This document shows, piece by piece, positions 15,572 to 23,102 of a stretch of 64,000 nucleotides of DNA; position 1 is the first letter of the stretch; the number at the start of each line of letters is the position of its first letter. This DNA comes from UBA11051 sp964390495. Its GTDB lineage: Bacteria; Armatimonadota; Zipacnadia; Zipacnadales; UBA11051. The notes under the pieces were generated by a model. It searched no databases, was not told the origin of the DNA, and saw nothing but the letters and a program-made list of their open reading frames with translations. Made by a program: the position numbers and the translations under genes. The DNA lies in NCBI GenBank assembly GCA_964390495.1, contig CAYMIN010000007.1, forward strand, positions 1-64,000, in the 5' to 3' direction.

Positions 15572-16330
15572 GTGTGGCTAGCGAAAGGAGCAGCAAAGAT
15601 CAATAAGTATGTGGTAGGGGTGATGTTGGTCCTGGCCCTCGGGGCCGTAACGGGTGCGCAGGCGGACGAGACACCAAGCCTACTGCACGTCACTGGCCAG
15701 GCGACAGTTTATGCCGTGCCCGACAATGTGCGGGTGAGTGTCGGCGTGCTGACGATCTCGTCCGAGCTCGAAGCGGCGCGCGATGAGAATGCGGCGATCT
15801 TCCAGAAGGTCCTCGACGCCATAGCCGCGCTCCAGTACAAAGACATGTTCATGAAAAGCGTCGGCTTCGATGTCTCAACCATCACCGAGGACAAAAGCTC
15901 GCACGACCTGAGCCCGCCCAAGATAATCGGCTACCGCGTGGAGAATCAGCTTACCATTCGCGTCACCAATGCGCCGCCCGAGGAGCTCAGCAAGCGCGCG
16001 GCCAATATCATTGACATCGCCGTCAGCAACGGCGCTAACACCGTCGGCAGCCTGGAGATATTCGTCAAGGAGCAGGAGCAGTACAAGCAGGAGGCGCTGC
16101 TGGCAGCCGTCAAGAACGCGCGCGAAAAAGCTCAGGCCATAGCCAAAACCCTCGATGTGAAAATAGTCGGCTACCGCAGCGTCACCGCCCAGGATGTCGG
16201 CTACTACTCGGCGCGGCGGGATATGCAGATGATGAATGTGGCCGGCGTCGGCGGCGGCGCAGCTACCACGGTAGAAGCCGGCCTCGTACAGATCACCGCC
16301 AACGTCAGCCTAAGCTGCGAGATCGAGTAA
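15572..16330 (+). CDS. SIMPL (DUF541) domain periplasmic protein
   Basis: 252 aa from a GTG. An N-terminal hydrophobic segment (YVVGVMLVLALGAVTGAQA) is a probable signal peptide. The rest is a SIMPL fold: LHVTGQATVYAVPDNVRVSVGVLT, then IIGYRVENQLTIRV, then ALLAAVKNAREKAQAIAKTL and a final VQITANVSLSCEIE strand. SIMPL proteins form periplasmic or outer-membrane oligomers; roles differ and are mostly unclear. A good AAGGAG lies before an ATC codon at 15600 rather than before the GTG, so the true start could be a rare non-standard one giving a shorter signal peptide. Confidence 0.82.
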   Translation: MWLAKGAAKINKYVVGVMLVLALGAVTGAQADETPSLLHVTGQATVYAVPDNVRVSVGVLTISSELEAARDENAAIFQKVLDAIAALQYKDMFMKSVGFDVSTITEDKSSHDLSPPKIIGYRVENQLTIRVTNAPPEELSKRAANIIDIAVSNGANTVGSLEIFVKEQEQYKQEALLAAVKNAREKAQAIAKTLDVKIVGYRSVTAQDVGYYSARRDMQMMNVAGVGGGAATTVEAGLVQITANVSLSCEIE

Positions 16331-16723
16331 AGGCAAGGGGGAACTTTTTGAAAAAAGTTCCCCCTTGGATCCCCCCTCAAAAACTTTCATATAAGAAGGG
16401 CTGGCCCCGAGCTTCCGCAACCGATCAACTCGGGCAGCAATCAGCCGAGCGCCGTCGCGGTGAATACCTGCGTCCCAGCGTGCCCCAACAGTCCCAGCTT
16501 CATCCGCGCCTTTACGGTGGCCCAGGCCATCCCCCGGCTTGCTTGCTCATAACTGTTGCCCCCCAGGAAGGTGCTTACTCCATTATTCGGGAATGACCGC
16601 GCAAGTTCTGGTACAAAAGGGCAGGCTTTAGGGCCGGATTTGTGCTAAAATGGGAGCCGCTGGCTTACAGAAACCGCCACTCCGACCAATCGCCACACAC
16701 ACCAACCGACGAGGATGAGATAG
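16331..16723. other. Gap with strong hairpin, no gene recognised
   Basis: A perfect GGGGGAACTTTTT / AAAAAGTTCCCCC hairpin lies at about 16338-16366 just after the SIMPL gene, a likely terminator. A related GGGGGAAACCG hairpin precedes flgI at 50214-50253. The rest (about 16400-16720) has only short frames that resemble nothing I know. Confidence 0.45.
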
Positions 16724-17332
16724 TTGACTGAGGACCGCGAACTAGAACGCAGAAACCAAAGCGTCCAGCAGCAGCTCGAAGAGCAGCTCGAGGAGATGGA
16801 GCAGTACACCGAAAGAGTCATCGCCGCGCTGCGCATGACCGGAGCCAAGCGCCGCCTGGCCGAGAAGGTAAGCCGCAAGGTGGGGAAGAGGCGGAACTGG
16901 TTCGGCGGGCCCAAGCATAGTCCGGTGCAGAGGCGTTTCCTGGACATGATGATCCGCATCGGCATCGCCGCCCATCCCAATGATGCTAAGTTAGCAGGCC
17001 AGATAGCGCGCTACTACAGCGACAACTATGTCTACGAATGGTGCCGCAGTGCGATCACCCGTCCGATACGCGTGGTGGCCAGGGATAAGATCCTGCGCGG
17101 GGCCGATTCGTCTTTCGGAGAGACGCCACAGGCCGCTCATTTAGCCTACGTCATCGCCCACCATAAGGAACTGCGGGTGGAGAATGTCAGTCGCTATTCG
17201 GAGCTGACCACCCACAATCTGGCCCTGGAGCGCCTCAACTTCTTCCGCGACGCTCACGAAGATACGCGCGAGGCTCTGGAGCTGGACAAGTACGTGGAGC
17301 AGGCGGTAAAGGCAGTCGCGGATAAGCTGTGA
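16724..17332 (+). CDS. Hypothetical coiled-coil protein
   Basis: 202 aa from TTG with GAGGATGAG upstream. I do not recognise it. Residues 1-40 (RRNQSVQQQLEEQLEEMEQYTERVIAAL) are a strong coiled-coil. A basic patch follows (AKRRLAEKVSRKVGKRR). The rest is helical with no signal peptide, membrane segment or catalytic motif. Codon use is like its neighbours. It stands alone between the SIMPL gene and a minus-strand isomerase-like gene. A cytoplasmic structural or nucleic-acid-binding role would fit the charge pattern but is a guess. Confidence 0.55.
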   Translation: MTEDRELERRNQSVQQQLEEQLEEMEQYTERVIAALRMTGAKRRLAEKVSRKVGKRRNWFGGPKHSPVQRRFLDMMIRIGIAAHPNDAKLAGQIARYYSDNYVYEWCRSAITRPIRVVARDKILRGADSSFGETPQAAHLAYVIAHHKELRVENVSRYSELTTHNLALERLNFFRDAHEDTREALELDKYVEQAVKAVADKL

Positions 17333-17425
17333 AACGCCTCGGATTGAGCCCAGTCGAGGTTACTTGCGCACACTGGCACAGGGCCTGCCTAACCCCCTAG
17401 CCCTCACCCACGGCACCACATTCGC

Positions 17426-18883
17426 CTAGCTCATCACGATGGTCTCGATGTCGAGGGCCTCGCAGGCGGCCTGCAATGCCCCCAGATGATCCCCAATCGC
17501 CGCATGGATGTGGTTGCAGGCGAATTGCGCGGCGAAATCCTCATAGGAGCAGTTGTAGCGGGCGTAGGCGTGCGGCCACTCCGGACTGGTCTGGGCACCC
17601 AGCTCCGCCTCCTGCTCGCGGGGCAGCTCGATGAAGCTGCCGGTGAACATGTGGCAGCGGAAAATGCCCTTGTAGCGGGTGATGCGGGCGAAGGTGACCA
17701 TCTCCGCCGGCTTGGCGAAGAAATGCACCGAGGCCCCACCGCCGATGAAATAGAAGCGCGAGGCCGGCGTCAGGGTCACGTGCTGCCAGTTCTCGCGGTA
17801 GTCATCGCTGCGGGCCGCCAGCCACGGGGCGTGCTGGCCGCTGTTGCACAGGTCATACACGTCCAGGTCGGCGTGATAGTGGCGCAGGTCCGCAAACAGC
17901 ACCGGATCGCCGCTGATAAGATGCAGAAGCTGCATCGTCAGCGCGCCGTTGCAGTCGCACTCGGTAGCGGTGATGATCGGGTCCTTGTGGTCGTCTTCCC
18001 AGTCGGCGGTGTCGTTGAGCAGGGCCTCGGGCAGGTCGGCGGTGCAGCCGTCTTCGTACTCGGTCATATCAAGCTGGCCGGTGAGGCCGCAGAAGTCTAT
18101 GCCCTCGTCGCGGCAGAAGTCCTTCATGGCTAGGTACCAGCGCACCTGACGGGCGAGGGTGCCCTCCATGCCGGGAGTCAGGGCGTCGCCGTCGTATTGG
18201 ATTTCCTTGGCGACATCTTCAAGCCAGGCCAGGCCGGCCTCAACGCGCTCGTCGGCGATGCGCCGGGCCTCCTGAAACAGCGTCAACTGGCTGCGATGGG
18301 CGATATGGACGCCGAGCTGTGACAGCCACTGGCTGGCATCGGTGTGGCCGGTGTACATGCCCATGGAGGGGCCGTCGAACTCGCCGAAGCGCATCCCGTA
18401 GAGCGCCTCGGCGGCATCATAGCCGTGGGCGCGGCGCTCGGGGCTGTGTTCCTTGAGGAACTTGCGGACCTGGTCGGCAACCGCCGGATCGTCAATGTCG
18501 CCCAGGGCGCGGCCATAGGGGATACCGACCTCGTCGAGCGATCCCGCCGAGCAGAAGAAGGCCACCCAGCCGGGATAGGCCGGGTTGATATTGCCGATCT
18601 GCAGTATCGGGCAAGTCAAGCCCTGGGCGCACTGGACCGAAAAGTCGGGGTAGGACCAGACGCAGAAGTTGAAGACGACGATGTCACAGCCGTTGTTCTC
18701 GAAAAGCTCAGCCGCTTCGCGGGCACCGGCGTAGTTGTACACCACTTGGTTGTAGCGCACTACCTCGTGGCCCTCGTTTTCCAGCCAGCCGGCGATCTTG
18801 GCTTCGAAGCCCATGGTATCCTCGGCCAGGTCATCGGCCACTCGTTTGCGGCCATCGCCAAATGAGACTATGCCGATTTTCAT
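17426..18883 (-). CDS. L-fucose/L-arabinose isomerase family protein
   Basis: 485 aa. The layout matches sugar isomerases of the fucose-isomerase fold: an N-terminal Rossmann-like domain (MKIGIVSFGDGRKRVADDLAE), a middle domain, and a C-terminal part with TATECDCNGALTMQLLHLISGDPVLFADL, where E and D would be metal ligands, and a late NHIHAAIGDH histidine. Family members interconvert aldoses and ketoses using Mn2+; the exact sugar cannot be told. GGAGG lies before the ATG. It is unrelated to motility except that sugar metabolism might feed flagellin glycosylation, which is speculation. A GNAT gene diverges from it. Confidence 0.75.
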   Translation of the reverse strand: MKIGIVSFGDGRKRVADDLAEDTMGFEAKIAGWLENEGHEVVRYNQVVYNYAGAREAAELFENNGCDIVVFNFCVWSYPDFSVQCAQGLTCPILQIGNINPAYPGWVAFFCSAGSLDEVGIPYGRALGDIDDPAVADQVRKFLKEHSPERRAHGYDAAEALYGMRFGEFDGPSMGMYTGHTDASQWLSQLGVHIAHRSQLTLFQEARRIADERVEAGLAWLEDVAKEIQYDGDALTPGMEGTLARQVRWYLAMKDFCRDEGIDFCGLTGQLDMTEYEDGCTADLPEALLNDTADWEDDHKDPIITATECDCNGALTMQLLHLISGDPVLFADLRHYHADLDVYDLCNSGQHAPWLAARSDDYRENWQHVTLTPASRFYFIGGGASVHFFAKPAEMVTFARITRYKGIFRCHMFTGSFIELPREQEAELGAQTSPEWPHAYARYNCSYEDFAAQFACNHIHAAIGDHLGALQAACEALDIETIVMS

Positions 18884-19138
18884 GATTACAGCCTCCTGTT
18901 AACTTGCTAACTTAGGCGCTAGCGATTTGGTGTCCCAAAGCGGGTCAATCAGCCAGAAAGTGCAACTGCCTATGCGCCATAGGCCCGCGTTGTGCAACAT
19001 GGCTGGCGCGGTACAGGAACGGGCATTGTAGGTGGCTGGTGGAGATGAGAGCCACCGGCGGAATGCCTCTCACAAGGAGTTCGCCGGGCGGTGGCGAAAT
19101 CCTTTATAGACAATACTCTGGCAGGAGGTGAGAGCACG

Positions 19139-20119
19139 ATGGGGGACTACAAGTTCGTTGATCATAGTCAGGTGCCGGACCGTCTCTTGCAGACGTGTCG
19201 GCTCAGCGTGGCGGCCTTCAGGGAGTTTGATGCTGCGCCAAGCTTCGATGAGGCATATACGGAGTGGTTCCTGCGGCGGCCGGGGAGCTCGGCGGAGAGA
19301 TGCGTGGCGGCACTGGACGGGCAGCAGATGGTGTCCATGGCCATGGTAACGATGCAGCCGGTGCAGATCGGTGGCGAGGTGCTTAGGTGCGGCATAATTG
19401 ACACTGTGGCCACCCATCCCCAGCACCGGCGGCGCGGGCTGGCGCGCGAGTTGATGGCCATGGCCCACGAGATCCTGCAAGCAGAGGGCGCGGATGCGGC
19501 CCTGCTCTACACCAATCCGCAGGACCATCCGTACCTGTTCTACCAGCGGCTGGGCTACGAAACACGCGCCAACTGCCAGATACTCAAGGGCAAGCGGCCC
19601 GCGGCCGGCGGTACGCTAGCCGTGCGCCGGGCCAGGCAGGGCGAGCATGGCGCGATCGCCGAGATGCTCAACGATTACTACGCCGGCTATGAGGGCTACG
19701 CGCCGCTGGACGATGCGCTCTGGGCGTGGCGCAAGACGGAGCGGGCCTTGGGTTCGGAAGTGGATATTCTGGTGGCGGAGGCCGAGGGGGAGATCGCGGC
19801 CACATGCACCTCCCACCTCACGCCCCTGCTGCAGGCGCAGCCGAGTATGGTTGCGACGATCTCCGACTTCGCCGCGCGCGAAGAGCTCTGCGACACCCTA
19901 GATGCGGCCAGGAGCATGTTGGCCGCCGCCCCGCAGGCTGACCTGGCGTGCGGTTGGGATGCGATTGATCCGCTCTGCGACCTGTTCCAGAGAGTGGGGT
20001 CCGTCAGGGAGACGAATCAGGTCAGCATGGTCCTGCCGCTGTCTGAGAGGGCGCGGGAGGCCGTCAAGAGCCGGCGCGGCCCGTGGTATCCGATGGTCGA
20101 ATCGATCTGCGGCGTCTGA
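19139..20119 (+). CDS. GNAT-family N-acetyltransferase
   Basis: 326 aa from ATG 19139, which has GGAGGTGAG upstream; an ATG-like start at 19091 is less likely. GNAT motif A is IIDTVATHPQHRRRGLARELMAMAHEIL with the R/Q-x-x-G-x-G/A acetyl-CoA loop (HRRRGLA), followed by DAALLYTNPQDHPYLFYQRLGYE, a typical motif B. Twice the normal GNAT length: the second half (about 170-326) looks like the degenerate second domain and C-terminal domain of Eis-type acetyltransferases. The substrate is unknown. It is followed by a good terminator. Confidence 0.78.
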   Translation: MGDYKFVDHSQVPDRLLQTCRLSVAAFREFDAAPSFDEAYTEWFLRRPGSSAERCVAALDGQQMVSMAMVTMQPVQIGGEVLRCGIIDTVATHPQHRRRGLARELMAMAHEILQAEGADAALLYTNPQDHPYLFYQRLGYETRANCQILKGKRPAAGGTLAVRRARQGEHGAIAEMLNDYYAGYEGYAPLDDALWAWRKTERALGSEVDILVAEAEGEIAATCTSHLTPLLQAQPSMVATISDFAAREELCDTLDAARSMLAAAPQADLACGWDAIDPLCDLFQRVGSVRETNQVSMVLPLSERAREAVKSRRGPWYPMVESICGV

Positions 20120-20159
20120 GGAAGCCTGACAGGCCCAGAGACGGTTTTTCTGAGCAATT

Positions 20160-20213
20160 CGGGGACAGCCACCCATTCTTGTGCGATGGGCCAAGCGGCT
20201 GTCCCCGTTTTTC
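20160..20213 (+). terminator. Rho-independent terminator
   Basis: CGGGGACAGCC (20160-20170) pairs perfectly with GGCTGTCCCCG (20197-20207), followed by TTTTTCG. It ends the acetyltransferase gene. Confidence 0.7.
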
Positions 20214-20528
20214 GTGAATAGCTCTGTGGGTCAGCCTTGCGGCTCGTCTTGGTCGTCGGTTACCGTTGCCCTTACGTCGTCGGAGGGGCCGCATACGAGG
20301 CCTGAGCTTGTCGAAGGCCGAGAATCCGGCCCAGCCGTTGCACCCGCCACGCCAAGATTCCCCCATGCAGGCTCGCGATGGGCCGCTTTGCCCCGGCTAT
20401 CCGGCACCTTTTTACGCAATCCAGCTAAAGCCGTTGCCTGGTTGTGCCGATAGAACAACGGAGACGGGTAAAAAGGTGCCGAAGGATAACGCAAGGCGCC
20501 GCCAGCGACCAAAGGGAGGTTGTGCTTG
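20214..20528. repeat. Gap before the sigma-54 activator: repeat plus promoter
   Basis: 20281-20342 is a copy of the GGAGGGGCCGCATACGAGG repeat with internal TGAGCTTGTCGAAGGC hairpin and CGAGAATCCGGCCCAGCC end, matching 9852-9910 (inverted) and 56144-56204. It is followed by the sigma-28-like site at 20426 and GGGAGG for the next gene. Confidence 0.55.
20426..20453 (+). promoter_or_regulatory. Sigma-28-like promoter for the NtrC-type regulator
   Basis: TAAA, 16-nt spacer, GCCGATAG. Same octamer and spacing as before rpoN. Predicted start about 20461, 68 nt before the ATG. Confidence 0.5.
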
Positions 20529-22019
20529 ATGCCCGATAGCAAAGAGCAAGTATCAGTGCTGGTGGTAGATGACGAGACCTCGATGCAGGAGCTGTTTGCG
20601 GAAATACTGGTAGGCAGCGGCTACCAGGTGACTGAGGCAACAACGGCCGCGGAAGCTAAAGCGGCGCTGGCGGAAGCCGACTTCGACCTGGCGATCCTGG
20701 ACCGCAAGCTGCCGGACGGCGACGGGGTGGCGCTGTTGGGCGAACTGCGGGCCGCCGGCCAGCATCTACCGGCCCTGGTCGTCACCGGCTTCCCCAGCGT
20801 GCCAACGGCGATCGAGGCCCTGGGCAACTATGCCTGTGACTACCTCTGCAAGCCTTTCGCACCCGATGAACTGCTGGCCAAGGTGAAGCAAGTCACCGAA
20901 GCCTCGACGGTGGTATGTGACAATGCCTATCTTTGGCAGGCGCTGCGCACGCGCTTTGGGTTCGATAACGTGCTGTCGCGCGACGCGGTAGTCGGCGGCT
21001 GCTACGTGGCCGCGGCCAAGGTGGCCTACAGCGACGTCAGCGTGCTGATCCAGGGCGAAACCGGCAGCGGCAAGGAGTACCTGGCGCGGGCGATCCACTA
21101 CATGAGCGACCGCAACGACCGGGCCTTCGTGCCGGTCAACTGTGGGGCGATTCCCGAGACCCTGCTGGAAAGTGAGCTTTTCGGTCACGAGAAAGGCGCC
21201 TTCACCTCCGCTACCAGCCGCAAGCCGGGGCTGTGCGAGGAGGCCGACAAGGGGACGCTGTTTCTCGACGAGATCTCCCAGATGAGCATGGATATGCAGG
21301 TGAAACTGCTGCGCTTTGTCCAGGACGGGCACTTCACCCGCCTGGGCGGCGTCAAGGCCAGCGAAGTCAATGTGCGGGTCATCGCCGCCACCAACTCCAA
21401 CCTCCAGCAAGCGGTCAAGGTAGGCAAGTTCCGCGAAGACCTCTATTACCGGCTGAATGTAGTGCCTCTGTACCTGCCACCGCTGCGTGAGCGCCTGGAA
21501 GATATCATGCTGTTTGCCGAGCATTTCCTCAAGCGCCATGCCCACGAGGGGTCGGCAAGCAGTTATAGCATCTCGCCGGCGGCCCGGCTGGCCTTGCAGC
21601 GGTACGAATGGCCGGGGAATCTGCGCGAGCTGGAGAATGTCATGCGGCGGGCCCTGCTGATCGCCGGCAGCGGCACCATCGAGGCCCATCATCTGATGCT
21701 GGGAGCTTCGGCTTCAGCGCCCGATTACCTGCAGGCGCTGAAGAACGGTAGCGGCGGACCAGACCGGACGCATGGCCAGCGCGAGGGCATGGCAGCGGCA
21801 GAGGCCGGGCCGGGGGAGGACCCCGGCGCGCTGGTAGGACTGGAGCAGATTGAGAAAGCCCATATCGAGAGGGTGCTGGTAGCGGTGGACAATAACAAGA
21901 CTCGGGCAGCCGAGATTCTGGGAATCGCCCGCAAGACCCTGCGGTCGAAGATGAGGAAGTACGATATTCCCGATAGGGTCGTGGCCCCCGGCGAGGCTGT
22001 CGCAGCCCCGGCAGCGTAG
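20529..22019 (+). CDS. NtrC-family sigma-54 activator (FlrC/FlgR-like)
   Basis: 496 aa from ATG 20529 (GGGAGG 9 nt upstream). Residues 8-125 are a receiver with VVDDE and phospho-acceptor in LAILDRKLPDGDG, ending LCKPF. Residues about 150-390 are the AAA+ domain: Walker A GETGSGKE, sigma-54 contact loop GAFTSA (consensus GAFTGA), Walker B GTLFLDEI, and sensor motifs FREDLYYRLNVVPLYLPPLRER. The C-terminus has a Fis-type HTH (NNKTRAAEILGIARKTLRSKMRKY). It should open sigma-54 promoters when phosphorylated. With rpoN in the same cluster and a histidine kinase 4.7 kb downstream, it is the likely flagellar activator. Confidence 0.92.
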   Translation: MPDSKEQVSVLVVDDETSMQELFAEILVGSGYQVTEATTAAEAKAALAEADFDLAILDRKLPDGDGVALLGELRAAGQHLPALVVTGFPSVPTAIEALGNYACDYLCKPFAPDELLAKVKQVTEASTVVCDNAYLWQALRTRFGFDNVLSRDAVVGGCYVAAAKVAYSDVSVLIQGETGSGKEYLARAIHYMSDRNDRAFVPVNCGAIPETLLESELFGHEKGAFTSATSRKPGLCEEADKGTLFLDEISQMSMDMQVKLLRFVQDGHFTRLGGVKASEVNVRVIAATNSNLQQAVKVGKFREDLYYRLNVVPLYLPPLRERLEDIMLFAEHFLKRHAHEGSASSYSISPAARLALQRYEWPGNLRELENVMRRALLIAGSGTIEAHHLMLGASASAPDYLQALKNGSGGPDRTHGQREGMAAAEAGPGEDPGALVGLEQIEKAHIERVLVAVDNNKTRAAEILGIARKTLRSKMRKYDIPDRVVAPGEAVAAPAA

Positions 22020-22038
22020 GCTCAATCTGATAGGTGTC

Positions 22039-22245
22039 ATGAGCATGTCTTGGGCCAATCTGAAAAGGCTATTATTCACGACCCTTGGCAGCTTCACGGC
22101 GATTGCTGCAGCCGGCCTGGTACTCATTCTGCTGATCGGGCCTACCGCCAGCCCCTATCGCATACTGGCATTCATGACGGCGATGTTTGCTGTGAGTGGC
22201 GCGGTCATGGCGATGGTTATCTGCATCCACCTGAGCGAGAAATGA
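22039..22245 (+). CDS. Small membrane protein, two helices
   Basis: 68 aa, MSMSWANLKRLLFTTLGSF then two hydrophobic spans (about 19-35 and 42-62, with a GPTASPYR turn). AGGTG lies close before the ATG. It starts 20 nt after the activator gene. Charges suggest both ends face the cytoplasm. I do not recognise a family. A second in-frame ATG lies at 22045. It may be an accessory of the motility operon, but nothing in it shows that. Confidence 0.55.
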   Translation: MSMSWANLKRLLFTTLGSFTAIAAAGLVLILLIGPTASPYRILAFMTAMFAVSGAVMAMVICIHLSEK

Positions 22246-22266
22246 GCGGGCGCTTACGCGATTCGC

Positions 22267-22294
22267 TCAAGCGCCTCGGGTGGTATGCCGATAA
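22267..22294 (+). promoter_or_regulatory. Sigma-28-like promoter for fliJ-fliK
   Basis: TCAA, 16-nt spacer, GCCGATAA (perfect -10). Lies in the 203-nt gap before fliJ, predicted start near 22302. Confidence 0.45.
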
Positions 22295-22448
22295 TTTGAG
22301 TACGGGGATAAGTCCCGGGCAAGCTCCACGGACAGTCGGGCTGGGAAGCTACCTGTACTGAGGCGACGGCAGGCGAGTCCGACCTAGGCGATCAATCCGC
22401 GACAAAAAGAGGCGGTCGCTGTTACGGCCGTCCCGGGCAAGGCGTGTT

Positions 22449-22967
22449 ATGAAATCTTTTGAGTTCCCTCTGCAGACGGCCCTCAAGGTACGCAAACGCA
22501 ATCAGGACCTGGCCCACCGCAAGTTCGCCGCCGCCCAGGGGCAGTATCATGCCGCCGAGAACCAGCTTCGGCATTACCAGCGGCTGCTGGGCCTGGCCGA
22601 ACAAACCGCGCAGGCCGCGGGACGCGACGATGTAGATGTCATGGCCCTGCTGGACTATGACGCCTACCGCCGGCGCATGGCGCAACTGATAGACGAGCAG
22701 GCGGAACGCTGCCGGCAACTACGCGAGGCAGTGTCGCAAGCGCGGCGCGGCCTGATGGAAGCCTGCCGGGAGCGCCAGACCCTGCAAAGGCTGCGGGAAA
22801 ACCACTACCAGGAATACCTCCGTGAGTTGGCCGGCACCGAAACCCGGACCCTCGATGAGGCCGGCACCATGGCCTACAACTCCAGGTACAACGGCCTGGC
22901 GGCTGTCAGTATCGCCGGCGCGCCGCTGCTGGAGTTGAAAGCGCCGGACCCGCTCGAAGCCAGTTGA
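22449..22967 (+). CDS. fliJ: Flagellar export protein FliJ
   Basis: 172 aa. Opens KSFEFPLQTALKVRKRNQDLAHRKFAAAQGQ, the standard FliJ start, and continues as an antiparallel coiled coil with ARRGLMEACRERQTLQRLRENHYQEYLRE. FliJ is the central stalk of the FliI ATPase and recycles export chaperones. It is the usual neighbour of fliI but here precedes the transglycosylase-FliK gene. The last 25 residues are less typical and may be unstructured. Confidence 0.88.
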   Translation: MKSFEFPLQTALKVRKRNQDLAHRKFAAAQGQYHAAENQLRHYQRLLGLAEQTAQAAGRDDVDVMALLDYDAYRRRMAQLIDEQAERCRQLREAVSQARRGLMEACRERQTLQRLRENHYQEYLRELAGTETRTLDEAGTMAYNSRYNGLAAVSIAGAPLLELKAPDPLEAS

Positions 22968-23102
22968 GACAGCTTAGCAGATAATGCAAAGCACCTGTCC
23001 ACGCGTTCTCGCCACAGCACCTCGGGGCGCGTCGGCGACTGCATACCGGGAGAAGCATCTGAACCCCAGAAATTCTCGAATGCGACTTGCAGGGAGCAGG
23101 CT

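Noticed and set aside
16400..16720. Short frames in the gap after the SIMPL gene
   Set aside because: All under 90 codons, without ribosome-binding sites or recognisable sequence.
20160..20213. GGGGACAGCC...GGCTGTCCCC stem as a mobile repeat
   Set aside because: Perfect stem plus T tract right after a gene fits a terminator; related GGGGACAGTCCC strings at 6020 and 6538 lack the T tract and are listed as repeats instead.
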